Virus record (IMG/VR): IMGVR_UViG_3300017963_000257
Location: 1-64,000 of that record
Origin: a virus
DNA: 64,000 nucleotides
Direction: 5' to 3' (one strand)
Below are positions 14,907 to 24,559 of this stretch, in pieces. The notes beneath the pieces are model-generated. The model saw only the letters and a list, made by a program, of their open reading frames with translations, had not been told where the DNA came from and did not search any database. Each line of letters begins with the position of its first letter. Position 1 is the first letter of the stretch. A program made the translations under genes and the position numbers.

Positions 14907-16913
14907 ATGAAAAGGCTCTTTTCGACCATCATATTTTTCACAATCCTTGCGATTGCCGGGCAGGTTTTCGCAGAACGCCCATCTTTTATCAGAAACAGGG
15001 ATACCCCGCAAACGTATGCTGGTGAAGCCGGGAAGGTCCCTGTTGTCAAGAGCACTGAGGACGGGCTTGAGTTTACGGGTGGGCCTACTTGGACATCGTT
15101 ATCTCTCGACCATAACACTGAAACACTTACCGGAGATAAAACCTTTGCGACAACCGATGTCCCAGTGCATTTTCTTGATCCAGGCGGGGCAGATAGAAAC
15201 ATAAACCTCTTTGCTGAAACAGCTGGTAAAGACAGACAGTTCATTATCATTAATACTGCTGACGGCTCTGGAGAAGATCTTACCGTCAAGGACGATACAC
15301 CATCCACCCTTGGCATTATCGGCCCCAAAATGGGGGCGCTGGTTTCCTGCGATGGAACGTATTGGAAGATGGTGTCATTCGTCACAGGCGATGGCACAAC
15401 TCTCTATATTGACGGGGTAGCCGGAACAATTACGGTCAACGGTGCAACCATAGCAGGTGGGACCAATACCTTCTCAATCACCAATGGAACCGCCTCCCTG
15501 GATGTTGCGGCGGCGGCGGTTGTGGACATCGACAAGTCCCTGACCGTGGACGGTCAGAAGACCACGATTACAGGGGTAACTCAGGCAAACACCCTTACCC
15601 TGAACGAATCTTTTGCTGTCGGGGATGGATACAGTGGAACCCTGACGTTCTCGGGGTCTGGCAAGACGTTGACGGTGGAGGATACATCTGCTGTCAATCA
15701 AGACCTGACCACAGATGCTTCCCCAACATTCGTTACCATAGACCCCACAGGCGTAACCGACAATAACATCCCCAAGGTAGCGAGTGGCGCAGCGGGGTTT
15801 GCCGACTCCCCCCTGAGCACAGACGGAACCACAGTCTCAGCGACCGGACCTATCGCTTCCGGTGCTTCCCCAACCCCTACTACCAACTTCAAAGATAACG
15901 ACTGCGAAGATGGCGATGTCAATGCCAAGATTTATGGCAATCTGTCAGATCCATCGGCTGGTGCACAATATATGGATATGTTCTGGCAAGCCCAGATCAA
16001 TGGCATACTTACTACCTTCATGGCTTTTGATGCATCCGGTTCATATTTGTATTCGGTGTACGGTATTGGAATTGGAACAACAACCCCTGACACCCTGTTA
16101 GAAGTCAGTGAGGACAGTGCTGATTCGGAAGTAACCATATCGGCGTATCATGACACAGAAGCTACATCACCAACATTGGTTACAAGAAAAGCCGAAGGTA
16201 CGGAAGCCTCTCATGCCACTCCGGTAGATGATAACGCCGTTTTGGGCACATGGAAAATGCAAGCCTACGATGGAGATTCATGGGCCAATGGCGCATACAT
16301 TCAGGCTCGTGTGGACGGTACGCCAGCCGATGGTGATATGCCGACTGAGGTTGTGATTGCGACAAGTGCCTCTGGTTCTGAAACCCCAACAGAGCGGCTT
16401 ACAATCGACCCTGCTGGTTTAGTGAAAGTCACCACTGCAAACATAACTGCCGGATCTGGCTCTGGAGTAACGGTTAACAGCACGGGAAATCTTAATTCGC
16501 ATCTCTACAAAGTTACGACCACTTATGCTGCCTACTCGGATACGGATACCACCAAGGGGATTGTTATTGCTACCCTTCCGGCCAAGACCAAGATTATCGG
16601 ATTTTATGCAGACACGACTGCGGCGTACACTGGTGGTACTGTGTCAGCGGCCACGCTGGAAGTCGGAATCACGGCAGAGGGAGCAGCAGAGATATTAGCT
16701 GCTCACGATGTCCTTTCCGGCGCTGTCACGAAAGGTTTGGCAGATGCCGACATGGGTACAGGCATGACAAGGGCTGCGGCTATACAGGGCGGTTATCTGC
16801 CAAGCTGGACAGGAACCACTGAGATTTATGCAACGATTGACACGACAGACGGGAACACCAACGCTTTAACGGCAGGATCAACGACTTTTTATGTCGAGAC
16901 TGAAAGATATTAA
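14907..16913 (+). CDS. Exported fibre-like protein (668 aa)
   Basis: Residues 1-22 form a Sec signal peptide (MKRLFSTIIFFTILAIAGQV, cleavage near FAE). The mature protein is a long series of Thr/Gly/Asp-rich beta segments typical of trimeric fibres and adhesins, with an Ala-rich beta-sandwich C-terminus. The middle segment FFAETAGKDRQFIIINTADG-like resembles repeated fibre modules. It is probably a head fibre or host-surface adhesin. A cleavable signal peptide is unusual for a virion protein. AGGAGGGCAAGAGG precedes the start. Confidence 0.55.
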   Translation: MKRLFSTIIFFTILAIAGQVFAERPSFIRNRDTPQTYAGEAGKVPVVKSTEDGLEFTGGPTWTSLSLDHNTETLTGDKTFATTDVPVHFLDPGGADRNINLFAETAGKDRQFIIINTADGSGEDLTVKDDTPSTLGIIGPKMGALVSCDGTYWKMVSFVTGDGTTLYIDGVAGTITVNGATIAGGTNTFSITNGTASLDVAAAAVVDIDKSLTVDGQKTTITGVTQANTLTLNESFAVGDGYSGTLTFSGSGKTLTVEDTSAVNQDLTTDASPTFVTIDPTGVTDNNIPKVASGAAGFADSPLSTDGTTVSATGPIASGASPTPTTNFKDNDCEDGDVNAKIYGNLSDPSAGAQYMDMFWQAQINGILTTFMAFDASGSYLYSVYGIGIGTTTPDTLLEVSEDSADSEVTISAYHDTEATSPTLVTRKAEGTEASHATPVDDNAVLGTWKMQAYDGDSWANGAYIQARVDGTPADGDMPTEVVIATSASGSETPTERLTIDPAGLVKVTTANITAGSGSGVTVNSTGNLNSHLYKVTTTYAAYSDTDTTKGIVIATLPAKTKIIGFYADTTAAYTGGTVSAATLEVGITAEGAAEILAAHDVLSGAVTKGLADADMGTGMTRAAAIQGGYLPSWTGTTEIYATIDTTDGNTNALTAGSTTFYVETERY

Positions 16914-16916
16914 GCC

Positions 16917-18371
16917 ATGAAAAAATATCTCATAGCAATAGCCGTCCTGCTCTTCTCTGCTACATGGGCATGGGCGGGTATAGAAGCACCTGTAGACCAC
17001 TGGCCGCTGACTCAAGATTGGATGGAATCGAGTACGGTTGTCTCAGACGTAGGCACAGGTGGCAATCATGGGACGCTGGTGAATGCGCCGGTTGTGGGGG
17101 CCACTTATACAACTTTTGATGGTGTAAATCAAAATGTAGTTGCTGCATCAGTTTTTGGGGATGTTGATTTCAAGGCAACGGCATTTTCCATATCGATGTG
17201 GCTCAATCAGGATTGTTCTGATGGCGATTATAGCATGTTTGTTAATTTTGGGTGTGCAACTGGTACAAACTTCAGAATAATAGCGGTTATCAATAGTAAA
17301 ACCTACATTAAGTTTATATTCCATCGGGCAGACAATAATACGCTTGGCCGTATTGCTATTGAGGGATTAAACACTTTTACCTGCGGATCGTTGCATCATG
17401 TTGTCATCACACATAACGGTGGGGCACCAAGCACCACAAACACGAAGATTTACATGGATAATGTCGATGTTACAAATACGACAGGCGTTGGGACTTTTGA
17501 TGCCTATCAGGTAAATGCCATCAAAATATCATACGGCGATGCCAATGGTTTCACCGGCTTCATCTCCGATGGTCGCATCTACCCCCACGCCCTATCCGCT
17601 GACGATGTAGCCGCCCTGTACGCTCTTGGGCGAAATTCATTACCGGCAAGCGGGGGGAATACTGTGGAGGGCGTAACCACAAGCCTCGTCCAGTTCGACG
17701 ACCAGACCGCCTACATTGACGCTGCGGGGGATGGCGGGGAGTTTTTGTGGTTGCCAGACACAGACTTGAGCCAGTACTCTTCCCACACGCCACGGTATAA
17801 AGTCGTAGTCTATGATGTGACCAACGACAAGTACCTCATTGGCTATGCCGGTGCTGCTGGGGGCGGGGAGGCTCTGGGTGGAGATTTACTTGCTGGTTGG
17901 AATTTAACGGTGGGATGGACTGAATCAGCAGCAATAATAAACGATGCTGATACTTTCACTACCTTGGGTGCAGGTGCAATTTATAAAAATGCAAACGTAC
18001 TTTCTGCGAAAGAATTATATAAAATTTCCACAGTTGGTGCGAGTACAGCATCGACAGTGAATTGGTATGCCATGTATTATGGAGTTGGAATTTATTTAAT
18101 ATCAAGCGGCGTTACTGGGTCAGATTACCATACCGGATTGGCAAATTACACAAAACTATATATTAAAAACATGTCTGCCGGAGTAACTGATATAACTTCA
18201 ATGACTCTCAAGCGTGTCACCGACTGCGCCACAACCGGACTCCACATCTATGATGCAGCCACGGGCGGCTCACGGGGTTGGGCGTCTGCCGAGTCGGGTT
18301 TTGACTACAATGCAACCAATCTGCGGGTGATGATTTACCCCGCTGGCACGGGAAACGCAGTGAGTTTTTAA
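16917..18371 (+). CDS. Exported LamG/concanavalin-like protein (484 aa)
   Basis: Signal peptide at 1-20 (MKKYLIAIAVLLFSATWAWA). Residues about 40-225 read as a laminin-G/concanavalin-like lectin sandwich: FKATAFSISMWLNQDCSDGD, the LHHVVITHNGGAPSTTN segment and FISDGRIYPHALSADDVAAL are characteristic of that fold. The rest is beta-rich. Carbohydrate binding at the surface is likely. It follows the other exported fibre by three bases, so the two are made together. Confidence 0.6.
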   Translation: MKKYLIAIAVLLFSATWAWAGIEAPVDHWPLTQDWMESSTVVSDVGTGGNHGTLVNAPVVGATYTTFDGVNQNVVAASVFGDVDFKATAFSISMWLNQDCSDGDYSMFVNFGCATGTNFRIIAVINSKTYIKFIFHRADNNTLGRIAIEGLNTFTCGSLHHVVITHNGGAPSTTNTKIYMDNVDVTNTTGVGTFDAYQVNAIKISYGDANGFTGFISDGRIYPHALSADDVAALYALGRNSLPASGGNTVEGVTTSLVQFDDQTAYIDAAGDGGEFLWLPDTDLSQYSSHTPRYKVVVYDVTNDKYLIGYAGAAGGGEALGGDLLAGWNLTVGWTESAAIINDADTFTTLGAGAIYKNANVLSAKELYKISTVGASTASTVNWYAMYYGVGIYLISSGVTGSDYHTGLANYTKLYIKNMSAGVTDITSMTLKRVTDCATTGLHIYDAATGGSRGWASAESGFDYNATNLRVMIYPAGTGNAVSF

Positions 18372-18396
18372 CCCATCAAAAATAGAAAGGGGAGCT

Positions 18397-18816
18397 ATGA
18401 GAGTACAACTTTTAACGTCGATTAAGGCGAGGATATCACAAGGAGAAGGAGAGGAACGCCAACTGCTATCAAAGACGTGGCCGAGAGATAAAATATTTGA
18501 CGATGCAAATGAATCCATCCCAGAGCCCATTCTTGAGCTGGTAAATTTAAAGGATCCATCCGTAATGGTATTGGGTGATCTTGGCAGTAACTCTCCCAAT
18601 GCTGAAAATGATCGTTTGAAGGCAGAGCTTGCACAGGCCCTGAAGATCATCGATGATCTTGAGAAAAAACTGGAAGCTGATGTTGAGGCTAAACCCAAAG
18701 AGTTTCCATGCCCTGTCAGTGGTTGCGATAAGGTCCTGCGGACACAGCAAGGCCTGAACAGTCACTTGACGCAGATGCACCCTGATTTCAAGTGGGACGG
18801 GCCTGAAGGAGATTAG
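18397..18816 (+). CDS. C2H2 zinc-finger head-module protein (139 aa)
   Basis: Residues about 75-92 form a coiled-coil helix. The C-terminus carries a classical C2H2 finger: C-x4-C (CPVSGC), then the LRTQQGLNSH helix and a final H (H-x4-H). Such fingers bind nucleic acid or protein. GGGAG precedes the ATG. Stop and next start abut exactly. It may bridge DNA or connector proteins; the role is not established. Confidence 0.6.
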   Translation: MRVQLLTSIKARISQGEGEERQLLSKTWPRDKIFDDANESIPEPILELVNLKDPSVMVLGDLGSNSPNAENDRLKAELAQALKIIDDLEKKLEADVEAKPKEFPCPVSGCDKVLRTQQGLNSHLTQMHPDFKWDGPEGD

Positions 18817-19275
18817 ATGACCGAAGCTGAACTCATTGCCAGGGTTACGCGGGAAATCATGGGCCTATCGGACAGCTTTGATTCCGACAACTATGCCGAT
18901 GCCGTTGATATGGCCGAAGCCGAAACAGGGTTCACGTGCCCTGTTACTTCTTCTTTCCAGATTATGTGGCTGATCCAAAGAACCAAGCGAGCACTGTTCT
19001 TTATGTTGACTTCTGGCGCTTCCAAGAAGGTCCGATTCGAAGATGTCCACCGCCAGCAAGAGTTTGAAAACCTGCGCAAGCTTATTAAGGACATGGATGA
19101 TGATTTTGAAAGGGCCAAGAAGGACAGCGTATATGAGTTTGCTGGGGTTTCGGCCGTCCATATTTTCGGGACCAAGATTGACGCTGGCTTCCAGTATGAG
19201 GACAGAACTGGCGCCGAGGCTACTTACCGGGACGATAATAAGGTAATCGTGAGTCCCAGTGATGGGGAGTCATGA
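18817..19275 (+). CDS. Candidate head-tail connector (152 aa)
   Basis: A helical N-terminal part (AELIARVTREIMG) and a middle of amphipathic helices match the size and order of gp6/gp7-type connectors that cap the portal. A PD-rich tail follows. No domain is certain, so the call rests on position between head and head-completion genes. Confidence 0.5.
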   Translation: MTEAELIARVTREIMGLSDSFDSDNYADAVDMAEAETGFTCPVTSSFQIMWLIQRTKRALFFMLTSGASKKVRFEDVHRQQEFENLRKLIKDMDDDFERAKKDSVYEFAGVSAVHIFGTKIDAGFQYEDRTGAEATYRDDNKVIVSPSDGES

Positions 19276-19360
19276 CCGCCCACAACCGAGATCTTTTGTT
19301 GTGGTAACAACCGTTAACGAGCAACTAACCCTTTAGCTTCTTCCATGAGGGAAGGGCTTC

Positions 19361-19981
19361 ATGACAATCGGATCAGAGATCACGAGTATGCTGGCAGGTG
19401 TGGGGGCGGCGTACACGATTGTACGCGATGCCGGAAACATATCCGGTGAATACGCGACTTACCGCCATACTTCCCAGGCCACAAAGCCGATCACGCTGGA
19501 GCATTTCAAGAGGGCCAGGATAGCATATAACACCTCCGCTGAGGCTGGGGATGTCATCGAGTTTGACGTGAGTACCGAACGGTTTCTCGTCACAAATATG
19601 CTCCCAAAGATATTTGAAGGAAACCTGGCGTGGTACGATTCCATCCTCTATAAGTGCAATGTCAACAGCGGCGAACTCATGCGGCCAAGCGGTGAAGTGA
19701 GAGACCCCAACACTTACCTGAAGGAGACACAGTGGCAAAGCGTCAAGGATAACTGTGATGCAATGCAGGTGGCGGCCCTATACGGAAACGAGCTGGAGGA
19801 TGAACAAGAGCTGGCCCTGTTGGGCCTATCCAAAAATGAGGTCTATCTGCCTCATTCATATGGGGCTCAAGTGCTCGACCGGTGGAAACCTGCATCCGGA
19901 GAATACTACCAGGTGAGCATAGTGGAAACGCGCCGGTTTCCTAATATAGACGTGTTAACCGTGGAGGAAGATCATAGATAA
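19361..19981 (+). CDS. Candidate head-completion/neck protein (206 aa)
   Basis: Beta-rich with helical ends, no membrane segment. It follows the connector candidate and precedes the sugar cargo; the tail-completion gene resumes at 34144. This is the expected place for a stopper or neck protein. A GGGAAGGG site precedes ATG 19361. Identity is not proven by motif. Confidence 0.5.
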   Translation: MTIGSEITSMLAGVGAAYTIVRDAGNISGEYATYRHTSQATKPITLEHFKRARIAYNTSAEAGDVIEFDVSTERFLVTNMLPKIFEGNLAWYDSILYKCNVNSGELMRPSGEVRDPNTYLKETQWQSVKDNCDAMQVAALYGNELEDEQELALLGLSKNEVYLPHSYGAQVLDRWKPASGEYYQVSIVETRRFPNIDVLTVEEDHR

Positions 19982-20000
19982 ACACCCATTGGAGGTGAAA

Positions 20001-22052
20001 GTGAAAAAGAAAGTTCTATTCGTGGGCCTGCATCCACATAGCGGTATAGGGAATGGAAATATGATGTCCGCTATTACATCCCAGGTGGATACCGAAAAGT
20101 ATGAGTTCTCCTGCTTTTGTGCCGAAAACGTCGATCCAATCGGAATTGCTTTCGACCCTCTCCCCTATACCCTTATAGGCGCTACATCACGAAACGATTA
20201 CTGGGGCAAGGCACGTCTGATAAGCCTTCTCCAGCGATTGGACCTGGACATTGTGTGTTTTGTTGGGATCGATATCTGGCAGTATTATGAAATTTGGAAG
20301 AACATTATCCAATTACGTGATTCCAGAAAATTTAAGATCGTATATATCTTCCCATACGATGTGCAAATGATCAGGTTGGATTGGGTCAAGTGGATAAACG
20401 ATTGCGATATGCCGTGTGTTTACTCCCAATACGGGTTTGACACACTGAAAGATCATGTTCCGAACCTGCGGTACTTTCGGCCTCCGCTTCTGAACAGCGA
20501 GAAATTCATGAGGCTTGAAAACCGGAATGCGGTGAGAAAAACACTTTTTCCAACGGTTCCGAGTGACAACCTGGTCTTTGGATATGTTGGCGTGAACTGC
20601 GTAAGGAAGGCCCCGGAGCGATTGCTGAAGGCGTTTACCGAAGCTAAAAAGCAATATCCGAAGATGAATCTTTACATGCATACAAGGATTGACGGGTATC
20701 ACAACTTGAGGCAACTCGCCAAGGATTTTGGGGCGCGGTCTGGTGATTTGATCGTGAAGGTTCCGGGGACGTACAATATAGACAAAATGGTTGGTCTGTA
20801 TAATGCCATGGACTGCTTGGTAAACTGCTCGATGCAAGAAGGGCTATCGTGGACCCCACTGGAAGCCATGCTGTGCGAAACGCCTTGCATTCTGACGGAT
20901 ACGACAGCTCAAACGGAGTTGGGACTGGGCGTTGCCGAAATGGTGCCATGCAACGACGATGCCTTTGTCCCCATGGTAACGGAAGGGGGAGAGTCTGAAA
21001 TCGAGGCGAAGGCACCCCGCGTTGCGGATATCAGGAGGGCCATATTGAGGGTTGCCAGGGATCCTGAGTTGAGAAAGGGCATGGCCGAAAGGGGGCTTGA
21101 GAGGGCCAAAGAATGGGTTGCCGGCGTTGACGATATCAACGATGTTTTCAGCGACATTGTGAACCAAAAACCAAAGCCGAAAATACAGAAGGTGTTGTTC
21201 GCCCAGCATTCATCGGCCGGAGATGTCCTCATGACAACCCAGTGCCTTAAGGGGATTAAAGAGAGACATCCCAACATGAAGTTGACCTACATGACCCAGT
21301 CTATTTACACCGATATCGTTGAGGGAAATCCGTACATAGACGAAATCATTGACTGGGATTACCAGCTGTTGAACAGGTATCAGGTTGTTTACTCCCCTCA
21401 TGAGGATCACATTCTGCCGGGCGGTTTCAATAATCTGGATGTCAAACTTTACTCCATGTACCCGTATTTCTGCAAGGTGGAGGCGGATGAGATATTTATC
21501 AAGCCTGAAATGCCAGACCTGAAGATGTTTGGAGATTTATTCTGGAAAGCCGATCCAGACAGAGATGTTGGAGCATATGGATATAACGATTTCATCGTAG
21601 TACACACAACCGGAGGAAGCCGGATGTACCGATCGTATCCTCACATGGATATTGTCCTGAAGGGGATCGGTCTTCCAATCGTCCAGTTAGGCGGTGCCTC
21701 AGATATCAGGTGTAAATCAGATCTGGATCTGTGTGGAAAACTGACCTTTAGGGAGAGTGCATGGGTCATGAAGCACGCTAAGGCTGCCGTTGTGATTGAC
21801 AGCTTTCTGTCCCATTTGGCCGGTGCTGTTGGGACCGATGCCGTATGTCTGTATGGCCCGGCGCCTGCGAGAGTGGTTGGCCCCAGGGCGCAGTACGGAG
21901 CCAGGATCATCAATCTTCAACCGGATATGCTGGCCGTGTGCAAAACCATGAGTCACTGTTGGGGAACCAACCCGCAATGCACTTCGCCATGCATCCACTC
22001 AATCTCACCGTTGAAAGTGAGAAAAGCTTTGGAGGAACTATTAAATGGTTAA
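20001..22052 (+). CDS. Fused GT4-GT9 glycosyltransferase (about 683 aa)
   Basis: GTG 20001 follows GGAGGTGA; an upstream TTG is in frame. The N-terminal half (about 1-390) is a GT-B retaining glycosyltransferase with the E-x7-E motif at E280/E288 (EGLSWTPLE). The C-terminal half (about 393-683) looks like a heptosyltransferase-type GT9 domain, opening with the SSAGDVLMT motif and ending with a Cys-rich patch (CTSPC). The protein could transfer two different sugars in a row. First gene of the cargo and likely to act on nucleotide sugars and a surface or virion glycan. Confidence 0.8.
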   Translation: MKKKVLFVGLHPHSGIGNGNMMSAITSQVDTEKYEFSCFCAENVDPIGIAFDPLPYTLIGATSRNDYWGKARLISLLQRLDLDIVCFVGIDIWQYYEIWKNIIQLRDSRKFKIVYIFPYDVQMIRLDWVKWINDCDMPCVYSQYGFDTLKDHVPNLRYFRPPLLNSEKFMRLENRNAVRKTLFPTVPSDNLVFGYVGVNCVRKAPERLLKAFTEAKKQYPKMNLYMHTRIDGYHNLRQLAKDFGARSGDLIVKVPGTYNIDKMVGLYNAMDCLVNCSMQEGLSWTPLEAMLCETPCILTDTTAQTELGLGVAEMVPCNDDAFVPMVTEGGESEIEAKAPRVADIRRAILRVARDPELRKGMAERGLERAKEWVAGVDDINDVFSDIVNQKPKPKIQKVLFAQHSSAGDVLMTTQCLKGIKERHPNMKLTYMTQSIYTDIVEGNPYIDEIIDWDYQLLNRYQVVYSPHEDHILPGGFNNLDVKLYSMYPYFCKVEADEIFIKPEMPDLKMFGDLFWKADPDRDVGAYGYNDFIVVHTTGGSRMYRSYPHMDIVLKGIGLPIVQLGGASDIRCKSDLDLCGKLTFRESAWVMKHAKAAVVIDSFLSHLAGAVGTDAVCLYGPAPARVVGPRAQYGARIINLQPDMLAVCKTMSHCWGTNPQCTSPCIHSISPLKVRKALEELLNG

Positions 22053-22254
22053 TTGGAAAGATTACAATAATATCTGGCTTGGTGACAGCGAAGTAGGCCA
22101 GGCAGAAGCCAAGAAAGCACTCTCAGAACTGATTGAGAGGTGTAAGATCGTAAGAATTTCATCCAAAGATGATTTTGCCCCAAACCCAATTGAACCCCAC
22201 ACGAAGTTTACGGGGAAACGTTACGTCTTTTTGGAGGTACTGGAACCATGCTGA
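22045..22254 (+). CDS. Hypothetical protein in sugar cargo (69 aa)
   Basis: Overlaps the neighbours by 8 and 7 bases. Short, charged, no metal site or membrane segment. Function unknown; probably co-made with the flanking glycosyltransferases. Confidence 0.55.
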   Translation: MVNWKDYNNIWLGDSEVGQAEAKKALSELIERCKIVRISSKDDFAPNPIEPHTKFTGKRYVFLEVLEPC

Positions 22255-22988
22255 TTGGAATGAAGGGACTCGATGAGGAAAAAATGGTCAAGCCCGTCAT
22301 TGGGGACATCCATGACGAGCCATGGGTAAGCCGGATCATTGTGATCGATGGTTGGAGTTCAGACGATACCGTCATTGAATTGAAGGAGTTCCCAAAAGTC
22401 GAGGTTTATTCCCACAAGTGGGAGAAATGGTTTCATGCCCAGGAGATCATTCAGTCGAATATCCTGCTCCAGTATATTCCTCTTGGGGAGATCTTTTTCA
22501 TCCTTGATTTTGACGAACAGTGCTCTCCTGAACTGAAGGTGTTGCTTGCCGATATCGACAAAAACGGTATGCCGGACGATGTGGACTGCGTTCATGTATC
22601 CCGGAAATCCTATGAGCTTATGAGGTTCGATGATTCACCGTTTGCTATGCCCGACCCTGATACCGGATTCTGGATCAAGTCTCACCAGATTGGCCAGTAC
22701 CCCGATTTTCAACTCAGGATTATTCGGCGGAAACTGGGGATGCAATGGGTCAACTCCCCTCATCATGTCATGTGGGGGTTTGAGGAGGGCCTATGGACCA
22801 ACAGGAACATCGAGGCTGACCTGATACACTACCATGGCAAAGAGGATGCCAGGGACAGATACGGCATTGAGCGTCAATGGCTGAGACATCAAGCCCGAAG
22901 GAAGGAATTGGGCCTGGAGGCAGATGTTTTCGAGTGCGATCCAAAACCAGAGATGGCCCGGTACGCTGATCCGGAGTATTGGAGGTAA
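22248..22988 (+). CDS. GT2-like glycosyltransferase (246 aa)
   Basis: A GT-A fold is suggested by the IVIDGWSSDDTVI nucleotide-sugar loop and the FILDFDE D-x-D motif (metal and sugar-nucleotide binding). A His-rich C-terminal region and long helix follow. Acceptor unknown. Starts inside the previous gene. Confidence 0.7.
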   Translation: MLIGMKGLDEEKMVKPVIGDIHDEPWVSRIIVIDGWSSDDTVIELKEFPKVEVYSHKWEKWFHAQEIIQSNILLQYIPLGEIFFILDFDEQCSPELKVLLADIDKNGMPDDVDCVHVSRKSYELMRFDDSPFAMPDPDTGFWIKSHQIGQYPDFQLRIIRRKLGMQWVNSPHHVMWGFEEGLWTNRNIEADLIHYHGKEDARDRYGIERQWLRHQARRKELGLEADVFECDPKPEMARYADPEYWR

Positions 22989-22992
22989 TCCT

Positions 22993-23184
22993 ATGAAATT
23001 TGCAACCGGAGGTGTTGTCCCTGAAGTTGATAAGGCCGAAATACTCCAATCCATCATATTGGAACGAGGGACTGTTTTTGTTCCAAGGTCTACCCTGTCT
23101 AAATATGGGGAGGTGTTCCTCAAGAAACTCAATGGTGGAGACCCTGAAATTGTTGTGATTGATGAGGAAGGAAACGCTAAATGA
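22993..23184 (+). CDS. Small protein with tape-measure-like tail motif (63 aa)
   Basis: GGAGGT precedes ATG 22993. The sequence FATGGVVP ... LERGTVFVPRSTLSKYGEVFL ... LN matches the pattern LERGEYVINKDAVRAYG..L..LN found near the C-terminus of this phage's own tape measure (41500-41600). It seems to be a stand-alone copy of that motif. Role unknown. Confidence 0.6.
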   Translation: MKFATGGVVPEVDKAEILQSIILERGTVFVPRSTLSKYGEVFLKKLNGGDPEIVVIDEEGNAK

Positions 23185-24035
23185 AGCCCATTTATGAAAT
23201 GTATATCTGCAACATCGACATTACGAACTACTGCAATATCGGGTGTATCTATTGTTCGAGGCATATCCGACACGTCCGGAAAGATCAGCGGTATCACATG
23301 AGCCTTGGGGATTTCAGGAAGGCCCTCGAATCCCTGGTGGATTGGCCCGGGCAGATCGGAATCAGCGGCGGGGAACCGACCCTGCACCCTGAATTCGATG
23401 GAATCTGCGAGATCATACGGCAATTCCCGCGGCCTGCAGGAAAGCAATACCAGCTTTTTACCGCGTGCGGTCCCCGATATGAGAAATTCAAAGAGATGTG
23501 CAGGGGCACCTTCTGCTGTATCCACGAAAATCCGCATGATGATATGCAGAAGGAAATATGTCTACATCAGCCCTCCCTCGTATCAGTTGGGGATGTTGTC
23601 AAAAGCAAAGTCCTCCAGGAGAAGCTGATCGATGACTGCTGGGTGCAGGCGAATTGGGCACCCATTGTGAACTCGAAAGGCGCTTTCTTCTGCGAAATAG
23701 CCGGGGCGTTCGACATCATCCTCGATGGTCCAGGGGGATGGCCAGTTGAGCCCGGATGGTGGAACAAGACGCCGGATGAGTTTAGGGATCAGAGAGACCG
23801 GTATTGCCACAAATGCGGTATGCCCGTCCCGCTGAAAAGGCAACTTTTAAATGACGATATGGAGTGGATCTCGGAAGGCCTATTGAGCGAGTTCGAAGAC
23901 AAAGGATTACCCGGTACAAAGAGGATGAGGCCGTTTGCAAGAACCCTCATGAACAGGGAGATTGAAAAGAACAGGGAGACCTGGGACCCCGGCAACTATC
24001 GTCAGGATTTGAGAAAAGACAAGTGGCAAACATGA
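23181..24035 (+). CDS. Radical SAM enzyme with C-terminal Cys site (284 aa)
   Basis: C18-x3-C22-x2-C25 (CNIGCIYC) is the canonical cluster-binding motif, followed by GGEPTLHPEF, the SAM-binding GGE motif. Later Cys (CEIAG, CHKCG) may hold an additional Fe-S cluster as in SPASM-like enzymes. Such proteins use radical chemistry to modify a peptide or sugar. Located between sugar and methyltransferase genes; the substrate is unknown. It overlaps the previous gene by 4 bases. Confidence 0.75.
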   Translation: MKPIYEMYICNIDITNYCNIGCIYCSRHIRHVRKDQRYHMSLGDFRKALESLVDWPGQIGISGGEPTLHPEFDGICEIIRQFPRPAGKQYQLFTACGPRYEKFKEMCRGTFCCIHENPHDDMQKEICLHQPSLVSVGDVVKSKVLQEKLIDDCWVQANWAPIVNSKGAFFCEIAGAFDIILDGPGGWPVEPGWWNKTPDEFRDQRDRYCHKCGMPVPLKRQLLNDDMEWISEGLLSEFEDKGLPGTKRMRPFARTLMNREIEKNRETWDPGNYRQDLRKDKWQT

Positions 24036-24559
24036 GAAAGAACTTTTACGAGGTGTTCGGGTACACAAACCCCATGGAATGCATGACGCTACAAAGATTC
24101 GGCTTAAACGGATCGTGCCTTGAGATTGGGGCGTTCTACGGGAAGTCCACGGTGGCCATGGCGGAGGTGGCCATGATCGTCTATACAGTGGATACCTTTA
24201 AGTCGGATAAGATGGGAGAACGACAACTGGATGTTATAACGACCTACGACCAATTCATCCAGAACATTAAGGGTTACGACAATATCGTTATTGTGGAAGG
24301 TATGTCCTATGACGTTGTTCCAAAGATCCAATTGAAGTTTGACCTTGTGTTCTTGGATGGGCTTCACACATATGAAAACACGGCCATGGATATCAGGATA
24401 TGCTGGCCGAAACTAAAGCGCGGTGGAACAATGGCCCTTCACGACTATGGGTTCTATAAACACCCCGGGTGCAAAGAAGCGTTCAATGAGCTGCTCGGGG
24501 AACCAGAGGGAATCCAAGACACGGTAGCGTGGGTTACCAAAAGGAGAACGTCCCTGTGA
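24032..24559 (+). CDS. Class I SAM methyltransferase (175 aa)
   Basis: CLEIGAFYGKSTVAMAEVA is the glycine-rich SAM-binding motif I, VDTF motif II, and LVFLDGLHTYENT the metal/catalytic Asp-His region seen in Methyltransf_24-type enzymes (O-methylation of sugars or catechols). ATG 24032 forms an ATGA overlap with the previous stop. Probably methylates a sugar of the same glycan. Confidence 0.7.
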   Translation: MRKNFYEVFGYTNPMECMTLQRFGLNGSCLEIGAFYGKSTVAMAEVAMIVYTVDTFKSDKMGERQLDVITTYDQFIQNIKGYDNIVIVEGMSYDVVPKIQLKFDLVFLDGLHTYENTAMDIRICWPKLKRGGTMALHDYGFYKHPGCKEAFNELLGEPEGIQDTVAWVTKRRTSL

